From an uncultured Prevotellaceae bacterium (GTDB lineage Bacteria; Bacteroidota; Bacteroidia; Bacteroidales; Bacteroidaceae), in NCBI GenBank assembly GCA_902786665.1, contig CADADN010000001.1:1-64000 (forward strand): 64,000 nt of DNA, written 5' to 3'. Shown in pieces: positions 42,361 to 52,907 of this stretch. The position numbers were made by a program, and so were the translations under genes. Numbering within the stretch: the first letter of the stretch is position 1; every line of letters starts with the position of its first letter. Below the pieces are notes generated by a model. The model made no database searches. It was not told the DNA's origin and worked only from the letters and a program-made list of their open reading frames with translations.

Positions 42361-44895
42361 TTAACTGAAAATCTGGTAGACAGCGGCCGAGACCACCCAT
42401 GCCACTGCTGTGGTATAGCAGGCTGCGAACAATGCCCACCGCCAACTGCCCGTCTCGTTCTTGATGGCCGCTAAGGTGGCGATGCATGGGAAATAGAGCA
42501 GCACGAAGAGCAGGAAGCAGAAAGCCACAAGTGGCGTGACGCCCTCACGCTCCATCTTCTCACGCAATACGGGATACTGCACGGCGCTGGCACTGTCGCT
42601 GTCATCGGCCACCTCCTCGTCGCCGGTATAGAGCACGCCCATGGTCGAGGCTACAATCTCCTTCGCTCCTACGCCGGCTATTAGTCCCACATCTAGTTTC
42701 CAGGTGAAACCTTGTGGCATGAAGATGGGTTCTATCGCCTTGCCGATATGTCCGATATAACTGTGCTCTTGTTGTTCCTGCTTGCTCATCTCGTCATGGT
42801 GTGGGAAATATCCGAGAGCCCATACGATGATGCTGGCCACCAAGATGATTCCACCCATTTTCTTCAGGTATTGCTTGCCTTTCTCCCAAGTGTGTCGCAT
42901 CATGGCCTTCATCGTGGGCACGCGGTAGGGTGGGAGCTCCATGACGAATGGGGTATCCTCGCCTTTAATGAGGAAACGGCTGAGCAGGTTGCTCATCAAT
43001 ACTGCCATCAGTATGCCGATCACGTAGAGGGATATCATGATCATTGCCTGGTAGCGGACGGCAAAGAATGCGCCGATAATCATGATGTAGATGGGCAGAC
43101 GGGCGGAGCAACTCATGAACGGGAGGATGAGCATCGTGATCAGGCGCGACTTCCGGCTTTCTATCGTGCGGGTGGCCATCACAGCCGGTACGTTGCAGCC
43201 AAATCCCATGATCAGCGGAATGAACGACTTGCCATGTAGTCCCATGTGGTGCATGATCTTATCCATGATGAAGGCGGCACGGGCCATATAGCCAGTGTCT
43301 TCCATGAACGAGATAAACGCATACAGGATGAGAATCTGCGGGAGGAAGACGATGACGGCTCCCACGCCACCTACCACACCGTCGACAAGCATGTCTTTCA
43401 CCGGACCGTCGGGAAGAATGGCGCCAAGCCAGTCGCCCAGGGCGGAGAATCCTGCGTCAATCCAGTCCATCGGATATTGTCCCAAAGAGAATGTCGTTTG
43501 GAACATGGCATAGAGGATGAGGATGAAAATGGGGATGCCAAAGTATTTGTTTGTGAGGATATTGTCGATGAAGTGGGTGGCACGGTAGGTGTCTTCCTTT
43601 GTTCCCTCATAAAAATTGGCTTCCTGCAGGGCGCCGTGAATAAAACCATATTTGGCATCCATGATGGCGGTCTCACTGTCTTCCTTGGTCTCATCCTGGA
43701 TGTACTTAGCGGCCTCGTCGCGCACTTTGAGAATATGCTCACAGGCAGGCAATGTCTTGATGTAGCGCTCCGCTCCTTTGTCCATCTCCAGCAATTTGAT
43801 GGCAAGATAGCGGGTGGAGTATCTAGACCGGATGGCCTTATGTTTCTGCAACTCATCCTTCACTTGGTCGATGGCTGTTTCCACATATTTGCCATGATTG
43901 ATGTGGATGTGCCTTGATATGGTCTTGTTAGGACGTGGACCATGGGCGTAGTCGTCGGTATGATCGCCACCATGGGCGTTCTCATAGTCCTTGTGCCATG
44001 CCTGAATCTCGGCGGCGACTTGCGGGTTGATGTTTCCGTTCTTGTCTACGAAGTCCATGCCCTCGTAGATGTTGATGATGATATGGAACAGCAAATCCAC
44101 ACCGCGCCCCGTCTTGAAAACGGTGGGTATCATGGGCACACCAAACAGTTGCCCCAGTTTGTTGAAATCGATGTTGTCGCCACGGCGCTCCGTCTCGTCA
44201 TACATATTGAGTGCGCATACCATACGCACGTTCATGTCCACCAGTTGGGTGGTCAGATAGAGGTTGCGCTCAAGATTGCTGGCGTCTATCACGTTGATCA
44301 CCACATCGGGGGGTGACTCGATGATTTGCTTGCGCACATACAACTCCTCTGGACTATAGGCAGAAAGAGAATAGGTGCCGGGGAGGTCAACAAGGTTGAA
44401 TTCGTAACCCTCGTAGTGGGCATGCCCTTCCTTGGCGTCAACGGTCACTCCCGAGTAGTTGCCCACACGCTCATGGGAGCCTGAGGCAAAATTAAAGAGG
44501 GAGGTCTTTCCGCAGTTGGGATTTCCCACCAGTGCCACGTTGATTTGGCGACGCTTCTTCAGGGCCGCATCGTGCAACTGGTTCTCCGTCAAGGGGATGT
44601 CCTCTGCTTTCTGTTGGCTGAAATCCGTACCGTTGTCTTGGAGGTGGTTGTCATGAAGTTCCTTGGCCTCTTTTTCCGAAATGACCTCAATCATTTTGGC
44701 CTCGTCGTGGCGCAAGGAGACTTCGTATCCCAAGATACGGTATTTCACTGGGTCTTGAAGTGGGGCATTGAGCAGCACTTCCACTGTGGTGCCCTTGATG
44801 AATCCCATCTCCACTATTCGTTTCCTGAACCCGCCGTGTCCTATCACCTTCACGACAACGGCTTTCTCTCCAGTATGTAAATCGGATAATCTCAT
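42361..44895 (-). CDS. feoB: Ferrous iron transporter FeoAB fusion
   Basis: An 844-residue protein. Residues 1 to about 75 are a FeoA SH3-like domain, joined by a charged linker to the FeoB G domain at about 117. G1 is GNPNCGKTS (124-132), with SGVTVDAKEGHA (G2), DLPGTYSLSAYS (G3) and ALNMYDE (G4). The C-terminal membrane part has the paired Gate motifs (PLIMGFGCNVPAV, and GVGAKEIVASTMG in the second half) and about 8-10 helices. It imports Fe2+ in a GTP-dependent way. Fusion of FeoA to FeoB is typical of Bacteroidota. A -7 box (TAAATTTG) lies at 44967-44974. Confidence 0.95.
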   Translation of the reverse strand: MRLSDLHTGEKAVVVKVIGHGGFRKRIVEMGFIKGTTVEVLLNAPLQDPVKYRILGYEVSLRHDEAKMIEVISEKEAKELHDNHLQDNGTDFSQQKAEDIPLTENQLHDAALKKRRQINVALVGNPNCGKTSLFNFASGSHERVGNYSGVTVDAKEGHAHYEGYEFNLVDLPGTYSLSAYSPEELYVRKQIIESPPDVVINVIDASNLERNLYLTTQLVDMNVRMVCALNMYDETERRGDNIDFNKLGQLFGVPMIPTVFKTGRGVDLLFHIIINIYEGMDFVDKNGNINPQVAAEIQAWHKDYENAHGGDHTDDYAHGPRPNKTISRHIHINHGKYVETAIDQVKDELQKHKAIRSRYSTRYLAIKLLEMDKGAERYIKTLPACEHILKVRDEAAKYIQDETKEDSETAIMDAKYGFIHGALQEANFYEGTKEDTYRATHFIDNILTNKYFGIPIFILILYAMFQTTFSLGQYPMDWIDAGFSALGDWLGAILPDGPVKDMLVDGVVGGVGAVIVFLPQILILYAFISFMEDTGYMARAAFIMDKIMHHMGLHGKSFIPLIMGFGCNVPAVMATRTIESRKSRLITMLILPFMSCSARLPIYIMIIGAFFAVRYQAMIMISLYVIGILMAVLMSNLLSRFLIKGEDTPFVMELPPYRVPTMKAMMRHTWEKGKQYLKKMGGIILVASIIVWALGYFPHHDEMSKQEQQEHSYIGHIGKAIEPIFMPQGFTWKLDVGLIAGVGAKEIVASTMGVLYTGDEEVADDSDSASAVQYPVLREKMEREGVTPLVAFCFLLFVLLYFPCIATLAAIKNETGSWRWALFAACYTTAVAWVVSAAVYQIFS

Positions 44896-44966
44896 ACTAC
44901 AATTGCTATAGAATAAGTCGTTTAGTATTTCTTCGCTACTGTCTTCACGTCATGTGATTTCAATTG

Positions 44967-44974
44967 CAAATTTA
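44967..44974 (-). promoter_or_regulatory. -7 box for feoAB
   Basis: Minus-strand TAAATTTG about 70 bases before the start at 44895. No clear -33 element or Fur-type palindrome was recognised. Confidence 0.4.
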
Positions 44975-45070
44975 CCAATAATATCCTACATATTACACTC
45001 TGGTCAAAGGGTTTGAAAACAAAATACCTTGAAATGGGGATGGCGACAGCAGTGGAAAGCAAACTGCTAC

Positions 45071-45913
45071 CTATTCTTGGGTGGTCGGGATGTCGTCTTG
45101 CTCGCCCTGTGTCTCTACGCTTTCCTCGTCTTTCCCAGCAGGTTGGTTCGTCTCTTCCTCGTTAGTGCCGGATTGCGGCTTGTTGAAGTAATCCTCCAAT
45201 TCTTTGGTCGCACTGTGGTCGGTGTTGTCAAGGTCTTTGACGATGATGCCGTGCTCAAGAAGCGTGATGCGTGGGCAAATGTCGATGGTGTGAGCCAGGT
45301 TGTGGCTGCTGATGATGATTGTACTTCCCGTTGCCTTGTTGTATTCCGTAAGCATGTTCTTCAACACGTTCTGGCTCGAAGGGTCGAGGAAGTTGAATGG
45401 TTCGTCGAGAATAAGCAGTTGGGGACGGTTGAGCAGGGCTGCCACGATGCCCACTTTTTGCTTGTTTCCTGCCGAGAGGTCCCTGATCAGTTTCTTCTGG
45501 CCAAGAATCTCACCAGCCATCAACTGGTCGTATTGGTGAACACGCTCCTCGGTCTCGTTCTTGCTCAGACCACATACTTTGCCAATAAAGGCAAAGAACT
45601 CCTCTGGGGTAAGGAATTCGATGAGGAATCCGTCGTCAATATACGAGCCCGTGAACATCTTCCAATCCTCACTCTCTGATGGGTCGATGCTGAGCAGTTC
45701 GCCGTCGGTAGTGCCGTCGGGGTGGAAACCCAGCGTCACCCTGCCGTCATCGGCTTGGAGCAGGTCGAGTATCAAACGAAACAGAGTGGTCTTGCCGGCA
45801 CCATTATTGCCCACAAGTCCCACCAACTCGCCGTCACCGATATGGTAAGAACTGATGTTCACGGCAGTATGGTCTCCAAAACTCTTCTTCAGGCTTGTAA
45901 CATCAATTGTCAT
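45071..45913 (-). CDS. ABC transporter ATP-binding protein, lone
   Basis: A 280-residue protein. Walker A is GLVGNNGAGKTTLF, the signature motif is the LSAGNKQKVGI stretch, Walker B is LLILDEPFNFLDP and the H-loop is in IIISSHNLAHT. Residues after about 235 form an acidic Glu/Gln/Asn-rich tail that is unusual for the family. No permease gene lies next to it: feoAB follows and secA precedes it beyond a terminator. It could serve a distant transporter or act as a non-transport ATPase. Confidence 0.82.
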   Translation of the reverse strand: MTIDVTSLKKSFGDHTAVNISSYHIGDGELVGLVGNNGAGKTTLFRLILDLLQADDGRVTLGFHPDGTTDGELLSIDPSESEDWKMFTGSYIDDGFLIEFLTPEEFFAFIGKVCGLSKNETEERVHQYDQLMAGEILGQKKLIRDLSAGNKQKVGIVAALLNRPQLLILDEPFNFLDPSSQNVLKNMLTEYNKATGSTIIISSHNLAHTIDICPRITLLEHGIIVKDLDNTDHSATKELEDYFNKPQSGTNEEETNQPAGKDEESVETQGEQDDIPTTQE

Positions 45914-45935
45914 GTCTCGATTCTTTTCTTGTAAA

Positions 45936-45976
45936 AAATAAAGATTTCAGCACTCTGGTGAGAATGCTGAAATCTT
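45936..45976 (-). terminator. Terminator of secA
   Basis: A perfect 12-bp stem (AAGATTTCAGCA 45941-45952, TGCTGAAATCTT 45965-45976) with a 12-base loop. On the minus strand it is followed by a T-rich run, 10 bases after the secA stop. Confidence 0.85.
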
Positions 45977-45986
45977 GAAAAATAGT

Positions 45987-48900
45987 TTATACCAATCCAC
46001 GTCCGTGGCAATTCTTGAATTTCTTGCCGCTGCCACAAGGACAAGGCTCGTTTCGGCCGGGCATCTTGTCTTTGCGGATGGGCTGGCGGCGCTGCTGCTG
46101 TGCCGACTCTCGGGTGTCCTGGCTGGCGGCAGCCTTCTGGTTCTGGTCCACCATCTCGTCGCCCTTGCTCTCTTGATAGCGCTGGGTGCGGCGCTCAGGA
46201 GCAGCCTCGCGCACCTCCTGCTGCTGTTGCAGTTGTGGTATCTGACCACGCATCAGAATCTCAGAGATGCGGTTGTTCATGTCGTCCACCATATTGTCGA
46301 AGAGTTTCACGCTCTCGAGCTTGAAGATGAGCAACGGGTCTTTCTGCTCGTATGAGGCATTCTGCACACTGTGCTTCAACTCGTCGAGTTGCCTGAGGTT
46401 CTCTTTCCAGCAGTCGTCAATGATATGAAGCGAAACGGCCTTCTCGAATTGTTTCACTACCGACTTGCACTCGGTCTCATAGGCCTCTTTCAGGTCACAT
46501 GGGATGTTCATCATTCCGCGGCCGTCGGTGATGGGCACATTGATGCGCTCATATATCTGTCCTTGTTCATCGTACACTTGCTTGATGATGGGCCACGACA
46601 CTTCCTGTATGCGGTCGGTGCGGCGCTTGAATGATTTCATGGCCTCGGCATAGGCTTTCTCTTCAAGCGACTCTCTGCTCTTTTCGATGAATTCCTCTTT
46701 GCTGAACGGACATTCCATAGCGAGCGTCTTGAGGAACATTTCCTTGCAACCTTGGTAGTCGTTGTTGCTGACGATGCTAACCACGCGGTCCCAGATGATA
46801 TTGGCGATATCCATTCCGATACGCTCACCCATCAGGGCATGGCGGCGCTTCTCATAGATAACCGTACGCTGCTTGTTCATCACGTCGTCGTATTCGAGCA
46901 GGCGCTTTCTCACACCGAAGTGATTCTCCTCCACCTTCTTCTGGGCACGTTCGATACTGTTGTTGATCATCTTGTGCTCAATGCGCTCTCCATCCTCGAA
47001 ACCGAGTCGGTCCATCACCTTCGCGATACGCTCGGAGGCGAACAGGCGCATCAGTTTGTCCTCGAGCGACACGTAGAACACTGATGAACCCGGGTCGCCC
47101 TGACGTCCGGCACGACCACGCAACTGCCTGTCCACACGACGGCTCTCATGGCGCTCGGTACCGATGATGGCAAGACCTCCGGCCGCTTTCACCTCTGGCG
47201 TGAGCTTGATATCAGTACCACGACCGGCCATGTTGGTGGCTATGGTTACGGCACCAAGGCCATCGGTGCTTCGTCCGGCTTGTGCCACGACATCAGCCTC
47301 CTTCTGGTGCAACTTGGCGTTCAGCACGTTATGAGGGATATTGCGCATATTGAGCATGCGGGAGAGCAACTGCGAGATCTCCACGGATGTGGTACCTACA
47401 AGGGTAGGACGTCCCGCCTCGCGCATGGCCACGATCTCTTCGATCACCGCATTGTATTTCTCACGCTGGGTCTTGTACACACGGTCGTTCATGTCGATGC
47501 GCTGAACAGGCTTGTTGGTGGGTATCTCCACAACGTCGAGTTTGTAGATGTCCCAGAACTCACCTGCCTCAGTGATGGCAGTACCGGTCATACCGGCAAG
47601 CTTATGGTACATACGGAAATAGTTCTGCAAGGTGATGGTGGCGTAGGTCTGGGTGGCTGCCTCCACCTTCACATGCTCCTTGGCTTCCACAGCCTGGTGC
47701 AATCCGTCGCTCCAACGGCGACCTTCCATGATACGTCCGGTCTGCTCGTCAACGATTTTCACTTCACCGTCGATCACCACATACTCATCGTCCTTATTGA
47801 ACATGGTATAGGCTTTCAGCAGTTGCTGGAGAGTGTGCACACGCTCGCTCTGCACAGCATAGTGGCTCATCAACTCGTCTTTCTTCTGGATACGTTCCTC
47901 GTCGGTGATATCAGTACGTGCCTCAAGCTCTGACATCTCAGTGGTGATGTCGGGCAACACAAACAGGTCTTTGTCATCAACCTGTTTGGCAAGCCATTCC
48001 ACACCCTTGTCGGTCAGGTCAACGGAGTTGAGTTTCTCCTCCACCACGAAATAGAGTGGGGCAACAGCCTCCGGCATACGGCGGTTGTTGTTCTGCATAT
48101 ACTCCTCCTCGGTGGCAAGCATACCTGCCTTGATTCCTTCCTCGGAGAGGAATTTGATGAGGGCCTTGTTCTTGGGGAGAGCCTTGTGCGACCTGAAGAG
48201 CGAAAGGAAACCCTCCTGAAGAAGTTTCTGGTCGTTGGTCTCGCGGGCTTTCTGAATCATCTGGCGTGCCTGGGCCAGATAGTCGGTGGCAAGACGGCGC
48301 TGTACGCCAACGAGCCGTTCCACCAATGGCTGGTATTCCTCAAACATCTGGTCGTCGCCTTTCTCCACCGGACCAGAGATAATCAAAGGTGTTCGGGCGT
48401 CGTCGATAAGCACCGAGTCCACCTCATCGACAATGGCATAGTTGTGGGCACGTTGCACCAAGTCGGCAGGCGATATGGCCATGTTGTCGCGCAGATAGTC
48501 GAAACCAAACTCATTGTTGGTGCCAAAAGTGATGTCGGCCTGATATGCCTTGCGCCGCTCGGCAGAGTTCGGACGGTGCTTGTCAATACAGTCTACCGAA
48601 AGACCATTGAACTCGTAAAGTGGTCCCATCCACTCGGAGTCACGCTTGGCAAGATAGTCGTTCACGGTCACCACATGCACGCCATTGCCAGTGAGGGCGT
48701 TGAGGAAGACGGGAAGGGTTGCCACAAGGGTCTTACCCTCACCTGTGGCCATCTCGGCAATCTTGCCTTGATGCAACACGACTCCACCAAACAACTGCAC
48801 GTCGTAGTGCACCATGTCCCAGGTCATTTCGTTGCCACCGGCTTCCCAATGGTTGGAGTAGATGGCCTTGTCGTCTTCGATGCGGACGAAATCCTTGGTG

Positions 48901-49319
48901 GCGGCCAGCTCACGGTCGAAATCGTTGGCCTGAACCACAATCTCCTCGTTCTCCGCGAATCGGCGGGCTGTCTCTTTCACGATGCTGAAAGCCACGGGAA
49001 GCACTTCGTTGAGCGCTCCTTCGTAGATCTCAAGAATCTCTTTCTCTATCTTGTCAATCTGGTTGAAGATGACCTCACGCTCATCGATGGGAGTGTCCTC
49101 GATTTTGGATTTGAGTTCAGCCACCTTCTCTTTCTGCTCCTTGGCAGAGTCTTGAACATATTGCTGAATCTCTTTTGTCTTGGCACGAAGCGCATCATTG
49201 TCCAATGCCTCTATCTCTGGATATACGGCTTTGACCTTCTCGACAATTGGCTGAATCAACCTCATGTCGCGAGTCGACTTGTTGCCAAACAAAGACTGTA
49301 ATAGTTTTGTAAAACCCAT
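45987..49319 (-). CDS. secA: Preprotein translocase ATPase SecA
   Basis: An 1110-residue SecA, about 200 longer than E. coli SecA as usual in Bacteroidota. It has the [14 protein letters not shown] nucleotide motif, [33 protein letters not shown] and the DEAD motor core. Near the C-terminus is a zinc-binding SEC-C motif ([18 protein letters not shown]). A low-complexity linker of Gln, Arg and Glu precedes it. SecA drives export of unfolded proteins through SecYEG. A consensus promoter lies upstream (49359-49389). Confidence 0.97.
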   Translation of the reverse strand: MGFTKLLQSLFGNKSTRDMRLIQPIVEKVKAVYPEIEALDNDALRAKTKEIQQYVQDSAKEQKEKVAELKSKIEDTPIDEREVIFNQIDKIEKEILEIYEGALNEVLPVAFSIVKETARRFAENEEIVVQANDFDRELAATKDFVRIEDDKAIYSNHWEAGGNEMTWDMVHYDVQLFGGVVLHQGKIAEMATGEGKTLVATLPVFLNALTGNGVHVVTVNDYLAKRDSEWMGPLYEFNGLSVDCIDKHRPNSAERRKAYQADITFGTNNEFGFDYLRDNMAISPADLVQRAHNYAIVDEVDSVLIDDARTPLIISGPVEKGDDQMFEEYQPLVERLVGVQRRLATDYLAQARQMIQKARETNDQKLLQEGFLSLFRSHKALPKNKALIKFLSEEGIKAGMLATEEEYMQNNNRRMPEAVAPLYFVVEEKLNSVDLTDKGVEWLAKQVDDKDLFVLPDITTEMSELEARTDITDEERIQKKDELMSHYAVQSERVHTLQQLLKAYTMFNKDDEYVVIDGEVKIVDEQTGRIMEGRRWSDGLHQAVEAKEHVKVEAATQTYATITLQNYFRMYHKLAGMTGTAITEAGEFWDIYKLDVVEIPTNKPVQRIDMNDRVYKTQREKYNAVIEEIVAMREAGRPTLVGTTSVEISQLLSRMLNMRNIPHNVLNAKLHQKEADVVAQAGRSTDGLGAVTIATNMAGRGTDIKLTPEVKAAGGLAIIGTERHESRRVDRQLRGRAGRQGDPGSSVFYVSLEDKLMRLFASERIAKVMDRLGFEDGERIEHKMINNSIERAQKKVEENHFGVRKRLLEYDDVMNKQRTVIYEKRRHALMGERIGMDIANIIWDRVVSIVSNNDYQGCKEMFLKTLAMECPFSKEEFIEKSRESLEEKAYAEAMKSFKRRTDRIQEVSWPIIKQVYDEQGQIYERINVPITDGRGMMNIPCDLKEAYETECKSVVKQFEKAVSLHIIDDCWKENLRQLDELKHSVQNASYEQKDPLLIFKLESVKLFDNMVDDMNNRISEILMRGQIPQLQQQQEVREAAPERRTQRYQESKGDEMVDQNQKAAASQDTRESAQQQRRQPIRKDKMPGRNEPCPCGSGKKFKNCHGRGLV

Positions 49320-49358
49320 TTTTTATAATTATAATTATTTGTTTTCCGAAAAATCGTG

Positions 49359-49389
49359 CAAATTTACAAAATTATTCCCTTATTGCCAA
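49359..49389 (-). promoter_or_regulatory. Promoter of secA
   Basis: Minus-strand TTGG (49386-49389), 19 bases, TAAATTTG (49359-49366), about 40 bases before the secA start. It lies between secA and the gene upstream, so secA has its own promoter. Confidence 0.6.
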
Positions 49390-49413
49390 CATAATAGTTG
49401 GTTTTTTGAGATT

Positions 49414-50625
49414 TCAAGCGCCCTTCTTGGTTATTGCATGGTCTTTGCGCAAAAACACATTCATGACACATCTCATTAGCAAAGTTAGTGCCAAAATGTA
49501 CATTCCCTCAGCATATTCTTGGAAAAAACCACCAATGATGAACAGAATAATAAGGACTTTCCATATTTGCCACCAATAATGAGACTGATGGTGACGCATC
49601 GCTTTCACTACGGGAATGACAAAGAAAAGGGGGAGGGGATTGAGCAACAGCAATTGTAGGTTGATGCGAACGGTGGGATGCTCTGAGAATAGCATCAGGA
49701 AGAGCAGGATGCCGGCCAGTCCGGAGGCCACCATCAATATCGCATCAAACAACCAGAAGGTTTTTTTTGTGCGTAGTTCGATGACCGATACCAATATCGT
49801 GATGGCCAGCAGAATGAGCGCACAAGCAAGGGGAGAGAGGGGGAAGCCTCCACTTTCTTCTACCGTCTCACCGGGGGGCACAACAATGCGCTCCTCTTTT
49901 ACCAATCGCCTTGACGACCCGTCGCTTGCCTCTATCTCGGCACCGGAGAAATCACGCATCAGGTTCCTGGGCAGAAATTGTTGCTCTTTCAACCCGATGG
50001 GCCTGTCGGCCTGGAGCCCCAGAAGCATATCGTTGCCAAATCTTGCCCATGGGTGACGGGCTGTGCATTCATGCACCAGGTTTCTGAATGTAGTGGTGCC
50101 TTCTTGATGGTCCTTGTACCTTACTTTGCCCGACAAGTGGTCTGCGAGCATGTCGCGGGCTCTGGTCGTACAGTTATCGTAGAAGTAGTTGTATCTGTAA
50201 ACCACATTCTCAGGTAGGGAATTCACGCTGATGGCTTCCATGATATGGGCTTTCTCCTCCTCCGTCAGGTCTAAGGTCTGCTGGGTCACCTGACTGCCAT
50301 AATAGGCGTATTCCTGCCTGAATCGCTCAAAAGAGGTAATGCCCATACTGTAGTCGGTCAGGCCAAAGACAAACCGTAGTACGAAGTGGGGAGCCGAAGA
50401 GTCGAACAATCCATAGTTGACCACCATGTCGAATCCTTGCGACTTGTCCTCAACCCTTATAGCAGTGTGCCCATACAGGCTGTATATCTCGTCGTGTGGT
50501 GCACAGGTCAGCAGACTAATCTTCAGAGAGTCGTACATCTCGTTGGCCGAGGTACCCAGGCAGGTGATAAAGAGTATCATCACCACTACCAGTCTGCGCG
50601 ATACAATACGTATTGAATCCATCAT
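49414..50625 (-). CDS. DUF4105 membrane protein, candidate lipoprotein N-acyltransferase
   Basis: A 403-residue protein with an N-terminal signal anchor (about residues 10-27), a periplasmic domain and at least four C-terminal membrane helices (about 275-395). The domain has the DUF4105 layout: EIYSLYGHTAIRVEDKSQGF with a candidate catalytic His, and a YFYDNCTTRARDML motif with the candidate Cys. A DUF4105-type protein has been reported as the lipoprotein N-acyltransferase (Lnb) of Bacteroides; I recall this and have not checked it here. That would put it in lipoprotein maturation, which fits the secA neighbour. No terminator separates it from secA. A -7 box (TATTTTTG) is at 50672-50679. Confidence 0.72.
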   Translation of the reverse strand: MMDSIRIVSRRLVVVMILFITCLGTSANEMYDSLKISLLTCAPHDEIYSLYGHTAIRVEDKSQGFDMVVNYGLFDSSAPHFVLRFVFGLTDYSMGITSFERFRQEYAYYGSQVTQQTLDLTEEEKAHIMEAISVNSLPENVVYRYNYFYDNCTTRARDMLADHLSGKVRYKDHQEGTTTFRNLVHECTARHPWARFGNDMLLGLQADRPIGLKEQQFLPRNLMRDFSGAEIEASDGSSRRLVKEERIVVPPGETVEESGGFPLSPLACALILLAITILVSVIELRTKKTFWLFDAILMVASGLAGILLFLMLFSEHPTVRINLQLLLLNPLPLFFVIPVVKAMRHHQSHYWWQIWKVLIILFIIGGFFQEYAEGMYILALTLLMRCVMNVFLRKDHAITKKGA

Positions 50626-50710
50626 GGTGCAAAATTACTAAAATACGTCTAAACAAGATGCTTTTTGCAAGCAAAAATAAGCATCGGAAAACTTTTTCCG
50701 CGAAAAATAC

Positions 50711-50740
50711 TTGTAACCCCAAAAAATAATATTATATTTG
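50711..50740 (+). promoter_or_regulatory. Promoter of the lutABC operon
   Basis: TTG (50711-50713), 19 bases, TATATTTG (50733-50740), 44 bases before the lutA ATG. Confidence 0.6.
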
Positions 50741-50784
50741 CGAAATAAATCTAGTACGCTATACTTAATAAACATATTTAATAC

Positions 50785-51522
50785 ATGAAAATCGGTTTGT
50801 TTATTCCCTGTTATGTAGACGCTGTGTATCCTAATGTTGGCGTCGCTACATACAAGCTGCTTAAGCATCTCGGACTCGACGTGACTTATCCGCTCAACCA
50901 GACTTGTTGCGGTCAGCCGATGGCTAATGCCGGCTTTGAGAAAATGGCCGTGCCCCTTGCCGAGAAATTCGAGGACATGTTCAAGGAATTTGATTATGTC
51001 GTCGCTCCTTCGGTGAGTTGTACCGCTTTCGTGAAAATCAACTATCCTCGTCTTCTGGAGGGAAAGAAAAAATGTGTCACCGCTGAAAAGGCTTTGGATG
51101 TAATCGCTTTCCTTCATGATGTGGTGAAAGTAAAAAGTCTGCCTGGTGAGTTCCCCCATAAGGTGAGCCTGCACAATTCGTGCCATGGTGTCCGTGAACT
51201 GGGACTGAGCTCTCCAAGCGAGATGCATGTTGATAAGTTCAACAAGATCAAAGACTTGCTCGAGCTGAAGAAAGGAATAGAGGTTGTTGAACCCGAGCGC
51301 CCTGACGAGTGCTGTGGATTTGGTGGAATGTTCTCCATTGAGGAGACCGCCATCTCTGCCCAGATGGGGCATGATAAGGTGAAACGACACATCGAGACAG
51401 GAGCAGAATATGTCACCGGACCAGATTGCTCTTGCCTTATGCACATGGCTGGTGTCGCACAAAAGCGCGACATGAAGATTAAGTTTATTCATGCAGTAGA
51501 AATTTTAGCAGCAGGATTATGA
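50785..51522 (+). CDS. lutA: Lactate utilization protein LutA (Fe-S oxidoreductase subunit)
   Basis: A 245-residue protein with two CCG domains (QTCCGQPMANAGFE and DECCGFGGMFSIEE), cysteine-rich motifs that bind a 4Fe-4S cluster in heterodisulfide-reductase-like subunits. It matches LutA/LldE, one of three subunits of the lactate dehydrogenase complex that oxidises L-lactate to pyruvate. The stop overlaps the lutB start by four bases. A consensus promoter precedes it. Confidence 0.93.
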   Translation: MKIGLFIPCYVDAVYPNVGVATYKLLKHLGLDVTYPLNQTCCGQPMANAGFEKMAVPLAEKFEDMFKEFDYVVAPSVSCTAFVKINYPRLLEGKKKCVTAEKALDVIAFLHDVVKVKSLPGEFPHKVSLHNSCHGVRELGLSSPSEMHVDKFNKIKDLLELKKGIEVVEPERPDECCGFGGMFSIEETAISAQMGHDKVKRHIETGAEYVTGPDCSCLMHMAGVAQKRDMKIKFIHAVEILAAGL

Positions 51523-52886
51523 GTACACCACATGCAAATAAAGCGAAAGAGTTTCTGAAGAACCAGAAATATGCCAACTGGCATGATGCTACTTTCTGGT
51601 CGGTACGCTCAAAGAGAGACAATATGGCTTTGGGCCTCGACGAGTGGGAGCAGTTGCGCGAGAAAGCCTCGGCCATCAAGCGCCACACCATCACCCATCT
51701 CGATGAGTATCTGGAGCAATTCTCCACCAATGCCGAGAAGAATGGCTGTATCGTGCATTGGGCAAAGGATGCCGATGAGTTCAACCAGATTGTCCTAGGC
51801 ATTCTCAACGACCATGGCGTGAAAAAGATCGTGAAGAGCAAGAGTATGCTTACTGAGGAATGTGAGATGAATCCTTATCTCGAGCGACACGGCATTGAGG
51901 TGGTGGAGACCGACTTGGGTGAGCGCATCATCCAGCTCAAGGGACAGAAACCAAGCCATATCGTGATGCCGGCCATCCACCTCAATCACGATGATGTGGG
52001 CGAGCTTTTCGAGGAAAAACTCAATACCGAGCCTGGCAACCACGACCCCACGTACCTCACCTATATGGCACGATTGAGCCTGCGCAATGAGTTCCTCACC
52101 GCCGACGCTGGCATGACCGGTGGCAATTTCGGCATTGCCGAGACGGGCGACATCGTGGTGTGTACCAATGAGGGCAATGCCGATATGAGCACTTCTTGTC
52201 CCAAACTCCACATCGCTGCCATTGGTCTGGAGAAAATCATCCCCAACTACGAGTGCCTGGCCGTGTTCCAGCGTATGCTTTGTCGTGCTGGTACGGGTCA
52301 GCCTACCACCACCTTCACCAGTCATTTCCGCAAGGCCCGACCCACTGCCGACAAGATGCACATCGTACTCGTCGACAACGGTCGCAGCGACTGGGTGGCC
52401 AATCCCGAACACTGGGAGACGCTCAAGTGTATCCGTTGTGGTTCGTGCATGAACACCTGCCCCGTCTATCGCCGCAGTGGTGGCTATTCCTACTCCTATT
52501 TCATTCCCGGACCTGTGGGCATCAACCTGGGTATGCTCCGTAATGTGAAGGAGCACAGTGGCAACGTTTCTGCATGTACGCTTTGCCTGAGTTGCCAGAC
52601 GGTTTGTCCCGTGAAGATAGACTTGGGCGACCAAGTGTACAAATGGCGCCAGCAACTTGACGAGTTTGGCACTGCTAACAAGGAGAAAAAACGCATGTGT
52701 CAGGGCATGAAGATGCTTTTTGGCAGCAGCGCTATGTACAACACCGCCATGAAGTTTGCGCCAATGGCCAATTGGGTACCGTCGTTCATGATCGAATGTG
52801 GTCTCAACCCATGGGCCGATGGCCATAAGATGATGAAATTCCCGCGTTATTCGTTCCAGGAATTGTGGAGAAAGGGAAAGGTATAA
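51519..52886 (+). CDS. lutB: Lactate utilization protein LutB (iron-sulfur subunit)
   Basis: A 455-residue protein. The N-terminal two-thirds carries the LUD-type domain (SMLTEECEMNPYLERHGIEV; AGMTGGNFGIAETGDIVVCT). Residues from about 305 hold two 4Fe-4S motifs: CIRCGSCMNTCPVY and CTLCLSCQTVCPVK. It passes electrons from lactate oxidation through the Fe-S clusters. It sits between lutA and lutC, with the usual gene order. Confidence 0.94.
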   Translation: MSTPHANKAKEFLKNQKYANWHDATFWSVRSKRDNMALGLDEWEQLREKASAIKRHTITHLDEYLEQFSTNAEKNGCIVHWAKDADEFNQIVLGILNDHGVKKIVKSKSMLTEECEMNPYLERHGIEVVETDLGERIIQLKGQKPSHIVMPAIHLNHDDVGELFEEKLNTEPGNHDPTYLTYMARLSLRNEFLTADAGMTGGNFGIAETGDIVVCTNEGNADMSTSCPKLHIAAIGLEKIIPNYECLAVFQRMLCRAGTGQPTTTFTSHFRKARPTADKMHIVLVDNGRSDWVANPEHWETLKCIRCGSCMNTCPVYRRSGGYSYSYFIPGPVGINLGMLRNVKEHSGNVSACTLCLSCQTVCPVKIDLGDQVYKWRQQLDEFGTANKEKKRMCQGMKMLFGSSAMYNTAMKFAPMANWVPSFMIECGLNPWADGHKMMKFPRYSFQELWRKGKV

Positions 52887-52907
52887 CCATTTTAATCCAA
52901 CTATTTT

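Noticed and set aside
48186..49301. Long frame antisense to the N-terminal part of secA
   Set aside because: It lacks any domain and overlaps the certain secA gene completely.
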